From positions 1,426,001 to 1,490,000 of the forward strand of contig JANCIK010000010.1 in NCBI GenBank assembly GCA_028532985.1: a stretch of DNA of 64,000 bases, given 5' to 3'. Below, piece by piece: positions 46,283 through 58,104 of the stretch (position 1 is its first letter; each line of letters opens with the position of its first letter). A program made the position numbers and the translations under genes. This DNA is from Stropharia rugosoannulata. Its lineage: Eukaryota > Basidiomycota > Agaricomycetes > Agaricales > Strophariaceae. The notes under the pieces were generated by a model. It made no database searches, was not told the origin of the DNA, and worked only from the letters and a program-made list of their open reading frames with translations.

Positions 46283-46836
46283 TTCGAATGATAGTAGGAA
46301 TATTGCGTCGAAATGAAAATAGTAAATACGAAAACGAGTCTTAAGTAGTGTTCCTTGTATTATCTTACCCAACAGGATCAAGGAACAAGTTGCCATAGAT
46401 ATATTCTTCGATGCTATGATAAAGTTAACTCATTGAGTCACTAACCAGGCCCTTGTCTTCGCCGGGCAACATATCTAAGGTTTGTTATTACTGGTGTATC
46501 ATTAGGGTTCATCGTGGGCGCGACGGCGGCACACCATCAGTTAGTCGACCATCTACCCTTGGTCGGCGGTCACCATAAGAGTATAAAAGTCGACATCAAA
46601 GAAAGCACAGCAGTGTGCCTTGATTCAGAGCTGTTTTTAACTTGCAACGGCTTGTCATATTATAACAGTAACCCAAGCAAAAAGGCACTGAATAGAAGAG
46701 AGCAAGCAAATTGAAATGGTTGCACCACTTGGTATGATTAAATAATTGACATTGAGGTCTTCAGTAATCAGTAGAACAATTCTTGTAAACAGGATAAATG
46801 TGTTCTGGTAACAGGAACCGAAAAGTCTTCATCAGC
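46283..46836. other. Intergenic spacer
   Basis: Between the 7TM and SDR genes, both on the minus strand. Nothing recognised. Confidence 0.5.
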
Positions 46837-48115
46837 TCAGTCCAGATGGAGACTCCTGGAAGGCAACTCGACTCCGACATCTTCCGGTTCATTCAAAAGA
46901 CGGCCTGAGAATAATGAACATCAGTATATATGTCAGATATCATAAACTTTCCTTTAGTTGATATCGACGAACCTTCCATGCCACCCTCAATCATCAACAC
47001 TTGCCCGGTTACGTGGCCCGAGACAGAATTAGATGACAGAACCAAAATCTGCTTCGCGATATCAGTAGGCCTGGCGATTTTCTTGAGCGGGGTACTATAA
47101 TGAAATTAGCGGATGTCCGTTCCTCAGATAACCAGTATGGAGACCCACGTTGCTAGAGCAGCGTACAGCGTTCGCGGATTTTTTAGGGATTCGGTCGCCA
47201 TGGGCTGGAAGGGAGAAGAATTCAGCAAACATATATGAACAAGACAGGAAAACGACCAAGATTAATAAATTACTGACAGTTTTAACCCATCCTGGTCCAA
47301 TGCAATTTACCCTGCCCATGGGTGCCAACTTGACGATTTCGTTTTTGAGAGACATAGTCAGACCGTACATCATTGCTAAGAAAAGAAGATCAGATGAATG
47401 AATGCGCGCTGAGTCCATCATCAACAGTCGCTCACCGCTCTTCGAAGCAGCATAATCAGCATGTCCCGCCTCCCCTAGTAACAAAATTAATTCCATCTAT
47501 GACGCATATTATGCAAACAGACGCACCGTATTTTCCCGCAGTGCTCCCTATCAGTATCACGGATGCCTCCTCCTTGAGATTCGACGACACGTCCTTGAGC
47601 CTGCGCAGGTACTCTCGCGCTACGAGGAACGTGGACGTCAGATTTGCGTCCATCGTCTTCTTCCAGCGGTCGAGAGACATCTCCCAGAGGTATTCGTCCT
47701 TGACGATGCTGATGGCATGGTTGATGATGAGGATCTGCACAGGTCCAAAGGTATAGGTTGCCTTGTCGAACAGTGTAACGACCTGATCTTCTTTCGATAG
47801 ATCCGCTTGGATGACCTGACTCCGTGAGTCCGCAAAATCCGATAGGGTGTCGAAATTCGTGTTATAGTGCGCCGTTACGATCGCGCCTTGTTCTGTAGAT
47901 TCCCATTAGCATCCCAAAGTACAATATAGTCTGTTGTACTTACCATGGAAAAGCAATGCCGTCTCATACCCAATACCACCACTGGCTCCTGTGTACAAAC
48001 CCTCATTTCATCTCAGCTCATGGTATCCTACGAGATAACACGTACCTGTAATCAGCACATGAACACCTTCAAGTCCAAGATCGAGCCCGACAGGCGTTGG
48101 GGGACGTTGAGGCAT
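46837..48115 (-). CDS. Short-chain dehydrogenase/reductase (SDR)
   Basis: Eight exons (48115-48046, 47988-47944, 47892-47527, 47474-47436, 47375-47278, 47204-47149, 47094-46973, 46904-46837) give 287 aa. Classical SDR landmarks: TGASGGIG cofactor loop (about 23-30), DLS acidic pair region, INHA (the NNAG position), a catalytic Ser at about 155 (GSTAGKYG), Tyr168 and Lys172 in YAASK, then PGWVKT and GHVTGQVLMIEGG. It is an NAD(P)H-dependent oxidoreductase; the substrate cannot be told from sequence. Length and motif spacing are normal for the family. Confidence 0.88.
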
Positions 48116-49557
48116 CTTCAGATAAATGAGGTGGTTATGCTGAGAACAGGCTCACGAAACCCGCGCAGACGCTTTAAAAGAAAGCTTAACAGGCCAGAGA
48201 AGCACATCAAAAGCCCGCACACATCATCGAGGGAATTTGGGCGCGACCCATGATACCGCCCGGTGCACGCCCGGTGGGAATATGCAGGCGGCGGCGTGAG
48301 GAAACCAATTGGAGACGATCCAGAATCTGCTGCGCATCCGCCTATCACACAGTTTGCGCTGTCTGAGATACCTTGGACTGGGACACTGTGAGCGGTGAAG
48401 TAGCATGTACATGGCTTGGCGGTCGAACAATCAAATCAACTGACGTTTGGCGTTATACTTATCACCGGGCGTGGAAAACAAGAAGACCGCGCCGCACGGC
48501 TGTTTCCCTGCTATCTTGAGAAGACGAATGTGATAAAAATAAGAATGGGGGTGGTAAATGGCACGAAAGAAATACTACTGTTTACATACTTGAGGAGTCT
48601 TGAACTATTACCCTCTCACTAGTAATTCGCATAAGGTGTCCTTGAACATGAAATTGACATAAAGGGCATCGAACAGATAACGCATCTACCTGTCGAATAC
48701 TGCTATGGTACAGACAGGGAACGTTTCCAAGCAGCAATTCTACTCGAAGTCGAGGGTCGAAAAAGAAAGGGCGTGTATTCTGTTGAGCTCTAGTACATAT
48801 GGTGGTAATATCTAGACAATTTCCAGATTGGGGCGATAGGCAAATTCACGACCAGCATATTGAATCGGTAATCTTGAACCGCTCTTATGAGATGATGTTA
48901 CCCACTCTTCAAAACGATTAACTGTAAAGTACCAGCTGCTTTGAACATGTTCCGCAGGTAGGACACCAAGTATCAAACAGCCTGTGACATGCATTATAAA
49001 TTGTAAACAGAAGCCATAGTAGTATCAGTCTCAATTGCAGGATATGTTGTGAGTACTCGGTCGACTAAATCAAGGAAGTTTGCTTTATTTCCCATTCCCT
49101 ATAAAATATACTAAGATTGCGGGGCACAAACAACGTAAAAATGTAGACTTACCCCGTGGGCCAAACGGGACCAACAAGAATCTTCAATGAGGCATAATAG
49201 GGTATTCTGGAGGAAGAAATATGTTGAAGTAGAATTTAAAGGTACCCCCTACTATTTGCATATGCCCAACGTCACCATCCTGATAGCATTCCTGATGGCG
49301 ACGTTAAGTACCAACAAAGTTCGAACAAAGTATGTACCAGTTGGCAGTTTGAGTTCAATTTGTTGAACCATCATTGAAATAAGGCTGCTGCCGAGCACGT
49401 GCCGTGCCGCATACAAGTTTGGCTTTGCGTGCTCTGGGAGTCTTTGTCAGCTGTTCCACTTTGCGCGCAGCGGCGGTGCTGCCTTGGTTGAACTTGAAAT
49501 TCCAGCTGCTGCTACCAAACTGCGACCTCCTTTCTTGTTATCTTGTATATCGCGGAA
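48116..49557. other. Intergenic, divergent promoters
   Basis: About 1.4 kb upstream of both the SDR (minus) and the E2 gene (plus). Small frames have no recognisable features. Confidence 0.45.
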
Positions 49558-50802
49558 ATGGTGAGCTCACGTATCAATGCGCACAACAAATGCATAATAC
49601 TTATCGTAATTTTTAGTCTGTGCCACCTGCTGTGATGCGTCGCGTCATGCGCGAACTTAATGAACTGGAGAAGAATCCGCCGGAAGGTATTCGCATGCAA
49701 ATGAACGATGAGGACATGCTAGATGTAACGGGGATAATTGCTGGACCAGGTATGCGACTTGTTTGCGTTTGACCGGTGTCCGGACTCGGCTGGCTCAGTG
49801 GCTCATTAACCATTTTATGCGACTCTTTCAGAGGGGACACCATACGCGGGAGGTTACTTTCGGGTGAAATTCAAGTTTACTGAGGAGTTCCCAGCAGCAC
49901 CGCCGAAATGTACGTACTCCCAGTCAAGATCTGCGCGTCTTGCGTGTCTGACAGACCGGACAGGTTGGTTTGCCACTAAAATATTTCATCCAAACGTCGG
50001 ACCGACAGGCGAGATATGTGTGAACACGTTAAAGAAGGACTGGAAGTCGACTTATGGCATCGGACACATCCTCGTTACCGTCAAGTGTCTGCTCATCTAT
50101 CCCAACCCTGAATCGGCGCTAGATGAAGAAGCAGGTAAACTGTTGCTGGAAGATTACCAGAGCTACTGCGATCGCGCCAAACTCATAACAAGTGTCCATG
50201 CCACTCCCCGCGTCAAACCTGTCGAGTTCAACAGGCCGTCTGCAAGTGAGGCCGAATCAGCGCCCCCGGGTTCAGAGAAAGATTCGAACAAAGAATCAAA
50301 CAAGGAGTCAACTACAGACAAAGACACCGCCCCGCTAACTAAAGAGACACTGCCCAAGAACGGAATAAATGCCATAACTGAAACCCCGCAAAAACTGGCT
50401 TCAACCTCCAAGCTAGCTGCATCGACCGTGGTGGTAGCACCTGCCATTGCACCGTTGACCTCTTCCATAACTCCCGCCGCGATCGTGTCACCCTATACGA
50501 TGCCAATCCTCATGCGCAAAGCCTCACCGCCCGCGCCTCCGATGTCGCTCAAGGCGTCGCTTTCTTCTGACAAAACGGATAAGGATGGACAAAAGGAGCG
50601 CTACCCTTCACCATCTCCGCTTGGCACAGCGGATGCAAATGTGGGCGGGGGTAATGGGAAGCCTGGTACGGGGGTCGGGCTCGGCATGGCCTCCACTGCT
50701 GCGATAGGGGGCATGTTGGGCACGAAAGCTGTCAAACGGGCGGCCACAGGGACCGCTGTCTCCGGGGCGGAGAAAAGGAAGAAGGCGCTGAAGAGGTTAT
50801 AG
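49558..50802 (+). CDS. Ubiquitin-conjugating enzyme E2 (UBE2S-like) with long disordered tail
   Basis: Exons 49558-49560, 49617-49749, 49832-49909 and 49964-50802 give 350 aa. The first coding exon is only the ATG, followed directly by a GTGAGC donor. The UBC fold covers about 4-155: [53 protein letters not shown] (HPN at 80-82) and catalytic Cys90 in GEICVNTL, then [20 protein letters not shown]. The best match is the UBE2S/E2-24 type, which elongates Lys11 chains with the APC/C. The C-terminal 190 residues are Ser/Lys/Pro-rich with Gly near the end, finishing in KRKKALKRL, a basic, mainly disordered tail like the UBE2S tail but longer. Direction and spacing suggest no operon-like link with OPI3 downstream. 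Confidence 0.88.
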
Positions 50803-51143
50803 GCTGATGCGTTGTTATCGTAGTGTAGTGCATTTGCTATGTTTGTCTGTCGTTTATCCTCCATATCTTATGTTTCTGTCGTTTTGCTTGCATATTTATA
50901 TTCATCGCTTTCGAGTTACTTACATGGACTTTCGGTGGACATTATCTCTTACCACATCCCTATCACCTTCCATGTACTGTATGTACTTAAACATGAGGAT
51001 CTAGCTCTGTCTGCGTACTGGTGTGCGATTGCCACTGATTGCGCAGATGGGAGATTCGTCTAGATGGAGTTAGCGGGAAATAAAAGGCGTCATCAACTTC
51101 CTGGATTGAACTTGATTCGCTGTCAACACAACAAACCAAAAAA
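50803..51143. other. Intergenic spacer
   Basis: 3' flank of the E2 gene and promoter of the OPI3 gene. No coding signal. Confidence 0.5.
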
Positions 51144-52052
51144 ATGGACTCTAAAACAATAGATGCCCTTGTTCGAGAGTTTTTCTCGCTGGTAGACTAC
51201 ACCAAACCCTCGTTCCAGCTATCTCTCCTATCGATAGCATTCAACCCGACCGCATGGAACATTGTCGCCCGCAACGGTATGTCTCGTCCTGTATCTATTT
51301 TTGCAGGTCACACTCCGGGTTGACTGACGATATCATCATAGAATACAGGAACAAGACAATTACGAAGCTATTTGGGGGCAATACGCGCTATGGGACGTAC
51401 TTCCTTGCCATACTCATCTTCTCCTTCGGAATCCTACGGGACAACTTGTGCGTCGACATACAGTACTCTTTACCAACCCCCTCTTGACGATATGGATGCA
51501 TTAGGTACCACAGGGCGCTGTTGGAGCAACCGCAGAAAGCTATTTTACCTGAACAGTATGCAACGATAGTGCCTGCTGTCATGTTCGCGCTTGGCCAGCT
51601 CTTCGTCGTCACCTCGACTTGGTCCCTCGGAATCACCGGTACATTCCTAGGAGATTACTTTGGGATTCTTATGGACCACCGCGTCGAAGGGTGCGTGTAC
51701 CAGAGTTTCGTTTGCTTGTTGCGGAAGGCTCAAGTCGTACAGGTTCCCTTTCAATGTCCTTCGCGACCCCATGTACGTCGGTAGCACGATGTGCTTCGCC
51801 GCGACTGCCCTCTGGTGAGTGGCGCTGACACGTGTTTTTCGCTTCTGCTGACCCTTTTTGATGACTGCCAGGCTGGAGCGGCCTGCGGGACTGCTTGTCA
51901 CGGTCTACGTTTACATTGTCTACCTTATTGCGCTCAAATTTGAAGGGTATGTCCTGAAGCTATGCCGTTTTCCATGCTAACTTTCTTCTAGTCCTTTCAC
52001 CGACATGATCTACAGCAAGCGCGCCGAAGCCAAGGCTGCGAAAGGACAATGA
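51144..52052 (+). CDS. OPI3: Phosphatidyl-N-methylethanolamine N-methyltransferase (OPI3/PEMT)
   Basis: Six exons (51144-51276, 51342-51447, 51505-51690, 51743-51814, 51872-51946, 51992-52052) give 210 aa, the normal length for fungal Opi3. Landmarks: N-terminal FNPTAWNIVARNEYRNKTIT, GTYFLAILIFSFGILRDNLYH, YFGILMDHRVEGFPFNVLRDPMYVG (SAM-binding RDP-x-Y-x-G motif), LWLERPAGLLVTVYVYIVY and a terminal KFEGPFTDMIYSKR (E-x-x-x-T-x-x-IY type). It performs the last methylation steps from phosphatidylethanolamine to phosphatidylcholine in the ER membrane. Four hydrophobic helices are visible. Confidence 0.93.
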
Positions 52053-52692
52053 GCTCGTTAGCCCTCACGTCATGGTCTACTCACCACCCTACTCCTCACG
52101 ACCGCACGACCCTTACGCCCTCGTCATGTATGCCCGGAACTTCACCAGTTGATACTATGTAGACCATCCCATTGTCAGTGTATTGCACTGTACACTTACG
52201 GCTTCAACGCCTTTTATCATTTAATTCACTGCTTGATTGTACTCACTAATAGTAATAGAAGGAGTGCTTCTTATCCAGCACATGGACTGAGTGAGCTGAT
52301 AGTCGGAGTAGCCCACCGGATGTCTTGGCCTGCGGAAGGGTTGTCGTGAGTCTCTCCTGGAATCCAGTAAGACATGCTTACCACGTTTGATATTGGCGGG
52401 TAAGAGTTTTGAATGGTTGCGGTCTGCGGGATGTGGGTTTGCCGAGGGGCACGAAACGAACGCAAGTGCTGCCCGATTCCTGTCGTGGAGCTCGGGCCAA
52501 CCTTAAATGCGACAATATTCGGAGATGCATGTCTTTGGTTCAAAGTGAAACTGCCTGCAGCCTTAATCCTGAACTTCATATGAACTTCATATCGGCTCGC
52601 TTCCTCGAGTCAGATATAATCTTCTAGGTACGTGTGTACTGAAAGATTGTCTGATTTCGTCTCAATGTATCTTCTACAGAACGCCACTGACG
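52053..52692. other. Intergenic with probable 5' UTR intron of F-box gene
   Basis: A GTACGT donor at 52628 and a TTCTACAG acceptor ending at 52679 define a likely 52-nt intron in the leader of the F-box gene. Otherwise nothing recognised. Confidence 0.45.
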
Positions 52693-54348
52693 ATGTCCTT
52701 ATGTCGGGATCATCTGTCTTCAGTGTCGTACCCAAGAACAAAGATGTGCGATGGCAGAGAAGGCTCTCCTTTTAGCAAGTTGGTGGCGCTAGACGCACGC
52801 ATTACTGAGGCGGAGCGCGAACTGTCTCGTCTACGGTTACAGCGTATCCCAATTAAGACTGAGATAAATGAGGTCCAGGACACGCTTCTCTCGCGGCTCC
52901 CGGTGGAAGTGGTCGCCCAGGTCTTCACGTTTTGCACACCAACTATGGCTGACGCATGTCACTCAGAGCCGTATCGAACAATGGGCCCTGCGCCGCTCAG
53001 CCTAGGTGCGGTATGCTACGCCTGGCGCATGATTGCATGGTCGACCCCGAAGCTGTGGTCGTCCATATCAGTAAACATATGCCGGGAGGACCTCGTAACT
53101 CTAGTGTCTTTGACGGAGGACTGGCTTGACCGATCCGGGACTCTCCCTTTGACGATCAACCTATATTCTACATTCCACGAACAAGATTATTTGAAGCGCG
53201 CATCCAGCCACACCATGTATTTCCTGAACGGCATCAAACAACGCTCGCGGCGGTGGCAACATCTAGCGCTCGAAATGCCGCATAACTATATCCTTCAGCT
53301 TTGCGATAATCCCAACATCGCTCCGCCTGACGATTTGCAGAGCCTTTACATCTTCCGAAGCGATCTGGCTCCACCAGACCAGTGCCCTACACTTCGGTTG
53401 AATGCGCAGCACAGTCCCCGCGCCGTGGCCCTGCGCGAGCTCGCGTTCAGACACCTCGACATCAAGTGGAAGAACTTGACATACCTGCGCGTGGACGAGG
53501 AGCTGCCTCTCTCTCTTTGTCTTGAAATCCTGCACCGCATCCCGAAGCTCGAGTACTTCGGGTTTTCTCTGAACGGGCACAACGCAGATCACTTCGGGGA
53601 GATCCCGCGACACCTTCAGCACGACGCACTCCGTGCGCTGCAGTTCCGCGCCAATTTTCCAATGTACCTCGTGGATGCGTTTCTGTGGGCCATCATCCTC
53701 CCGGCGCTCGAGGAGCTGGATTACGACGCGCAAATGTTACAACTCCCTGTGCAGAGCATCATATCTACCATCCGTAGCTCGTGCGTCGGGGTTCGGAAGC
53801 TCTCATTGGCGGTCGACTACTCATGCGACAAGCGCGCGCTTCATATCTTGAAAGAGACTCCCTCAGTTACTGATCTCACCCTAACGATTTCCCAGACATA
53901 CGGAAACGGAAACCTGCTTGACACAGTAGGAGACTTGTTCCAGACACTGTTCGAGAGTAAACGTATTGAGGTAGAAGGTGTGGATAAGCAGTCGCTCCTG
54001 CCCAACCTCAAATCACTCACTGTGAAAGGCCCTGCGCCGAGTTCTTGGCAATCTGTCGGCTCTATACTCAACCTCCAGCACTCATCCTCTGTGTCAGACA
54101 AAGATCGTGTCAAGTTCCGTCCCCTGCGCTCTCTTAATATATTCATCGTCAATAAATATCGAACTCCTTTGAGCCATGACCTTATGTCCTTCATCGCCTT
54201 CCGACGAGAGGGAATCGCATTGAATATATTCCAGACCTCCGTAGACAACTATGGCAGAGTGCGGAATCTCGAGCTGATTTCAGATTTCGAGAAGAAACAG
54301 ACCGCGGTGTTCGATTCCCCTGCGCAGACCGTGCCAGTGCAAGCTTGA
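52693..54348 (+). CDS. F-box domain protein (agaricomycete type)
   Basis: Single long frame, 551 aa. A coiled-coil-like leader (LVALDARITEAERELSRLRL, about 31-50) precedes the F-box INEVQDTLLSRLPVEVVAQVFTFC (about 56-80), followed by LGAVCYAWRMIAWSTPKLW (about 102-120), the standard arrangement in the expanded agaricomycete F-box family. The rest has weak leucine-rich repeat character (LRELAFRHLDIKWKNLTYLR, LRALQFRANFPMYLVDAF), presumably substrate binding for an SCF ubiquitin ligase. An alternative ATG at 52744 (MCDGREG) would shorten it by 17 residues without affecting the domain. Confidence 0.85.
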   Translation: MSLCRDHLSSVSYPRTKMCDGREGSPFSKLVALDARITEAERELSRLRLQRIPIKTEINEVQDTLLSRLPVEVVAQVFTFCTPTMADACHSEPYRTMGPAPLSLGAVCYAWRMIAWSTPKLWSSISVNICREDLVTLVSLTEDWLDRSGTLPLTINLYSTFHEQDYLKRASSHTMYFLNGIKQRSRRWQHLALEMPHNYILQLCDNPNIAPPDDLQSLYIFRSDLAPPDQCPTLRLNAQHSPRAVALRELAFRHLDIKWKNLTYLRVDEELPLSLCLEILHRIPKLEYFGFSLNGHNADHFGEIPRHLQHDALRALQFRANFPMYLVDAFLWAIILPALEELDYDAQMLQLPVQSIISTIRSSCVGVRKLSLAVDYSCDKRALHILKETPSVTDLTLTISQTYGNGNLLDTVGDLFQTLFESKRIEVEGVDKQSLLPNLKSLTVKGPAPSSWQSVGSILNLQHSSSVSDKDRVKFRPLRSLNIFIVNKYRTPLSHDLMSFIAFRREGIALNIFQTSVDNYGRVRNLELISDFEKKQTAVFDSPAQTVPVQA

Positions 54349-54478
54349 TAAAACATGTCTCCAAGTCAATATATAAAAGACCTATGAATGCGATTTGCAA
54401 GTGTTTTGAAACGACATAAAAATATATACAAGTTGTGCAGAGCAAATCTCCTCCGATGGTATTTATTGGGTATATTCA

Positions 54479-57400
54479 TCAGATGGTGAGCGTGCCGTTC
54501 AGTCTACCATCGCGACTGCTTGCGCCGACCGTGACGCTGAAGGTGCCGTCGGGTTTCCTCCACCCCTGCTGCACCACGTCCCAGATGGACAAATCGTAGC
54601 GGGAGAGCGTAATGGTTACGGAGGTACTCTGCCCAGGAGAAAGTTCGATGTTGGTGAACCCTCTGAGAACGGACGGAGGCTCCCCAGCAGACGCAGGGAA
54701 GTGAAGGTATAATTGCGGAATCTAAGTGTATGAAAAATTAGCACTCATCCAATGTATGTGAATGCATTTACTTACCTCCCCTCCAAACACGGATCCTGTA
54801 TTTTTAACGGTGAAAGTGGCCTGATACGCTGGCTTGTGCAGCCAGAAGGCCCTCGAGGAGCCTTCCGCAATCGCAGTAGCGTTGCCTCGCTCCCAGGCTT
54901 GCACCAAGGGCGCCTCCGCTGGTGGTTCCTGTGTTTGTATTTTGGACAGGTGCAGGCCACTATAAGCGAACGTGGTGTAGCTCATCCCGAACCCAAATTC
55001 AAAGCGGGGGGTAATGTTGTTCTGTGAAACATAGTCAGCACCCCTGCTCAACAGAAGCAATTGAAATACGTACAGCATCAAAGTGCCGGTAGTCGATATT
55101 CAGCCCTTCGGTGTAGTTGACTTCCAGTGGATTTGTGCCGGTTGGATTCTGGTTGGGCCCGGGAAGAACCAGCTGTGCGCCATAGTCCGATGCATTTTTC
55201 GCGATGGTATACGGGAGACGGCCGGAGGGGTTCCAGGATCCATACAATACATCTGCGAGAGAGTTTCCGATTTCCTGTCCCGGAAGGCCTGCCCAGAGGA
55301 CCTGTGGCGCGTTAAGCTTCAACCGTGCCATAGTAGTAAAGACACAAACTCACAGCAGTGACGTTGGGATGCTCAATCCACGGCTCAAGAATGAGAGGGC
55401 CGACGCTGTTGACGATGACAATGGTGTTGTTGTTTTGGGCCGCGACCGCAAGTACGAGGTTGTCCCCGTTGTGCCATGCAGTCAGATTTTTACGGTCACC
55501 TTCATTTCCATCGACAGTGATGTAATCTTCCCCGCTGTCAGCCGTTAAGAAGACAAGGGCTGCGGTTTTCTTCCGTGCGACATTTCCGGCAAGTGGAAGA
55601 TTGAAGTCATTGAACATCCATGAGACGCTGGTGCGGAACTTGCGGGCGGCGCGCTGGATTCCATCAATGGGCTAGATAGGAAATGGTGTAAGAAATATAT
55701 TGTTATGATTGGAACCTTAGCACCTACAGTGACGATGTATGTAAAGTTGGCCGTTCCAGATCCCCATCCCATTGCGAGTACACCATCAGAGCCACCCTGC
55801 ATTGAGTTAGAAAAACCATACTGCACCTCAAACAAATAACAGGATAGCGTACCTGGTCAGAGAATTCATTTGGTCCAGCCATTCCTGGTCCCGCCCCGCT
55901 GCCGATCAATACAATGCTTCGGTCTTTCTTCCCCAAAGGCAACGCGCCCCGCTCGTTCTTAAGCAGAACGGTGCTAGCTGCGCCCAGGGTACGGACAATC
56001 TGGTAGTGGTCGTCTTGCACGTCGATGTGTAAGTTCGTTTGGTCGCTGTCCGGGTTGAACGCATCGAAGTTGACTGCAGGGTACGAAGGGCTGTCCTGTC
56101 CCATAAGGTACCATGCAGCGAGAATACGAGAAGCTGGTTTGAAAGCGGTATTGTTAACATACTGCAGGCCAGAGGTAGTTGACTTATTGAGGCGCTCACC
56201 CATGTCATCTACACGAGACTCGGCAATAATCCCTTCATTAACAAACAGGGTAAGATTGGCGCCCCAGTATGAGGTACCGGAATTAAAAGTAATGTCACCG
56301 GGCATGGACATCTAGATTTCATGGTGAGATCTACCCGGGGATGAGAAGCTGAGATACTTACATCCAACCCGGTATTGGCAGAAATAGTAGAGTGTTGCCT
56401 ACGTTACATACACTCTAATTTAGATGCCGTGCATATGAATATTCACGAGAAGGAAAAATCACTTACGCAGACCAGTCTGTCATGATAACTGCAAGAATCC
56501 AATAAATTCAGAACGCCATAAGGAATAATAATTTGAGCCACTAACATCCTTGGAAGCCGTATTCGCGCTTGATTATATCGTTCATGACTTTGTCGTTCTC
56601 GCAAGCATAGGTGCCGTTGATAAGATCTGCGCATATAAGGACGAAATCAAACATTGGGCATATGAGCAACTTACTATAGCTGCACATCATGCTGCCTACA
56701 CCACCCATAACGCTCTTAAGGAAAGGATGCGCATATATTTCATGCATAGTGCGGTCGTCAATGTTTGAGCTTTCCATTGTCCGGTCATGTTCTTGTTCAC
56801 TGAAAATGTCGTTAGCACGCTCGCAAGCTTAGTCTGGCCGCATATACTCACTTTCCGACAAGATGTTTGGCACAGGCAATAACACCTGCTTGCTGTATGC
56901 CCATGACAGTCTCAAAGGCGGTTTCGCCTGTCAGGAACGGATCGGCACCGAAACCCTCCCAGTTGCGGCCACCTTGAGCTATGCGGCCCATGTTCATCAT
57001 AGGACCGAGCTGCACATTCACTCCTTTGCCTCTGTGTTCTTGACCCATTCCCATGCCGCGCTGACGCATCAGACCGCGGTTCCAGCTCGCTGCGGCGTTT
57101 ATGCCTGCAGGGAAGGCGGTGACGAAGTCGGCGTCGCGTACGCCCAGGGGAGAATCTTCGAGACATAGCCCTGGCCAACTGGTTCCGTTCCCAGAGATTT
57201 CAGCGATGTTGCCCTGTAGTTCTTCGTCAAATTATGGCATACACCCAAGGGCCAGACCACTTACGACGCAGCGTCCCCCTTCCCAGCCGACACCAGTGAC
57301 CACGGCGACTTTTTGGTCAAGACTGAATCCTGCCACCTAATCGAACGGAATCGTAAGCATCCATTACTGCCCCCGAAGCCCATAAGGAGTAAAGTCGCGT

Positions 57401-58104
57401 TCAACACGCGTCGCCTCGCGTCATTAATGAGGCGAGCTCGACGCGTTGATGACAAATCCAACCACGCCTAATTCACGTTGACGGCGTCCTTAGTCCGCGA
57501 TTTGCTTCGCACAACCTGCATCTTCGCCGAGGCATCGCCGACACCAACGAGGCCAGATGCTTACCTTTGCCTTCGCCTTTGCATGGGCCGCAGCCCAGGC
57601 AGGACCGAAGTCTGGCACCACATTCGCTCCAACCTACTCATGATGGCCAAAAAAAGAATACGACAATGACAAACGGCGCGCCAATCAGTTCACGTTAAAA
57701 TAGTGACGAAAAGTGAGTCTCACTGCTGGTGGGTTGCTAGGATCTACAGCTGGGTAAACTGGAGGCTCTGGAACATCGCTTGGAACAGGGAAAGGAGTAA
57801 AGACCGTGGAAGTTGAGGCATTGGTACTGCTTGCGACGGAACTTGGCTGGGAACTCGCTGCGCTGCTAGATGTTGCGATACTTGAGGCGGTGACGCTGGC
57901 TGTAGGTGTAGAAAGAGGCAAGGAAGATAATGACGTCCCCGACTGGGAAACTGTCGCAGAACTCGATGTTTTGCTGACGAAGGTCGAAGAAATAGATGTT
58001 GGAGAGAGCGACGTGTGCACTGCTGTACTTGTAGCGTCACTTTGACCATAGACGAAGGGGACGAGGAGAGCCCATTGCCAAAAGGCAAGCTTGGAAGAGC
58101 GCAT
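54479..58104 (-). CDS. Secreted GH3 beta-glucosidase
   Basis: Fifteen exons (58104-57724, 57633-57565, 57336-57265, 57213-56852, 56799-56675, 56626-56546, 56488-56467, 56398-56362, 56311-56200, 56133-55853, 55796-55728, 55671-55354, 55301-55074, 55021-54776, 54721-54479) give 881 aa with all phases consistent. A signal peptide MRSSKLAFWQWALLVPFVYG is followed by a Ser/Thr-rich linker (about 21-100), then the GH3 N-terminal barrel: VTGVGWEGGRCVGN, LEDSPLGVRDADF, GPMMNMGRIAQGGRNWEGFG, ACAKHLVGNEQEHDR and the nucleophile Asp368 in MTDWSA. The C-terminal sandwich (VLLKNERGALPL, LWAGLPGQEIGNSLADVLYG) and the fibronectin-like end (FTVKNTGSVFGGEIPQLYL) follow. It hydrolyses cellobiose and beta-glucosides outside the cell. 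An ATG 39 bases upstream would disturb the signal peptide. Confidence 0.93.
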
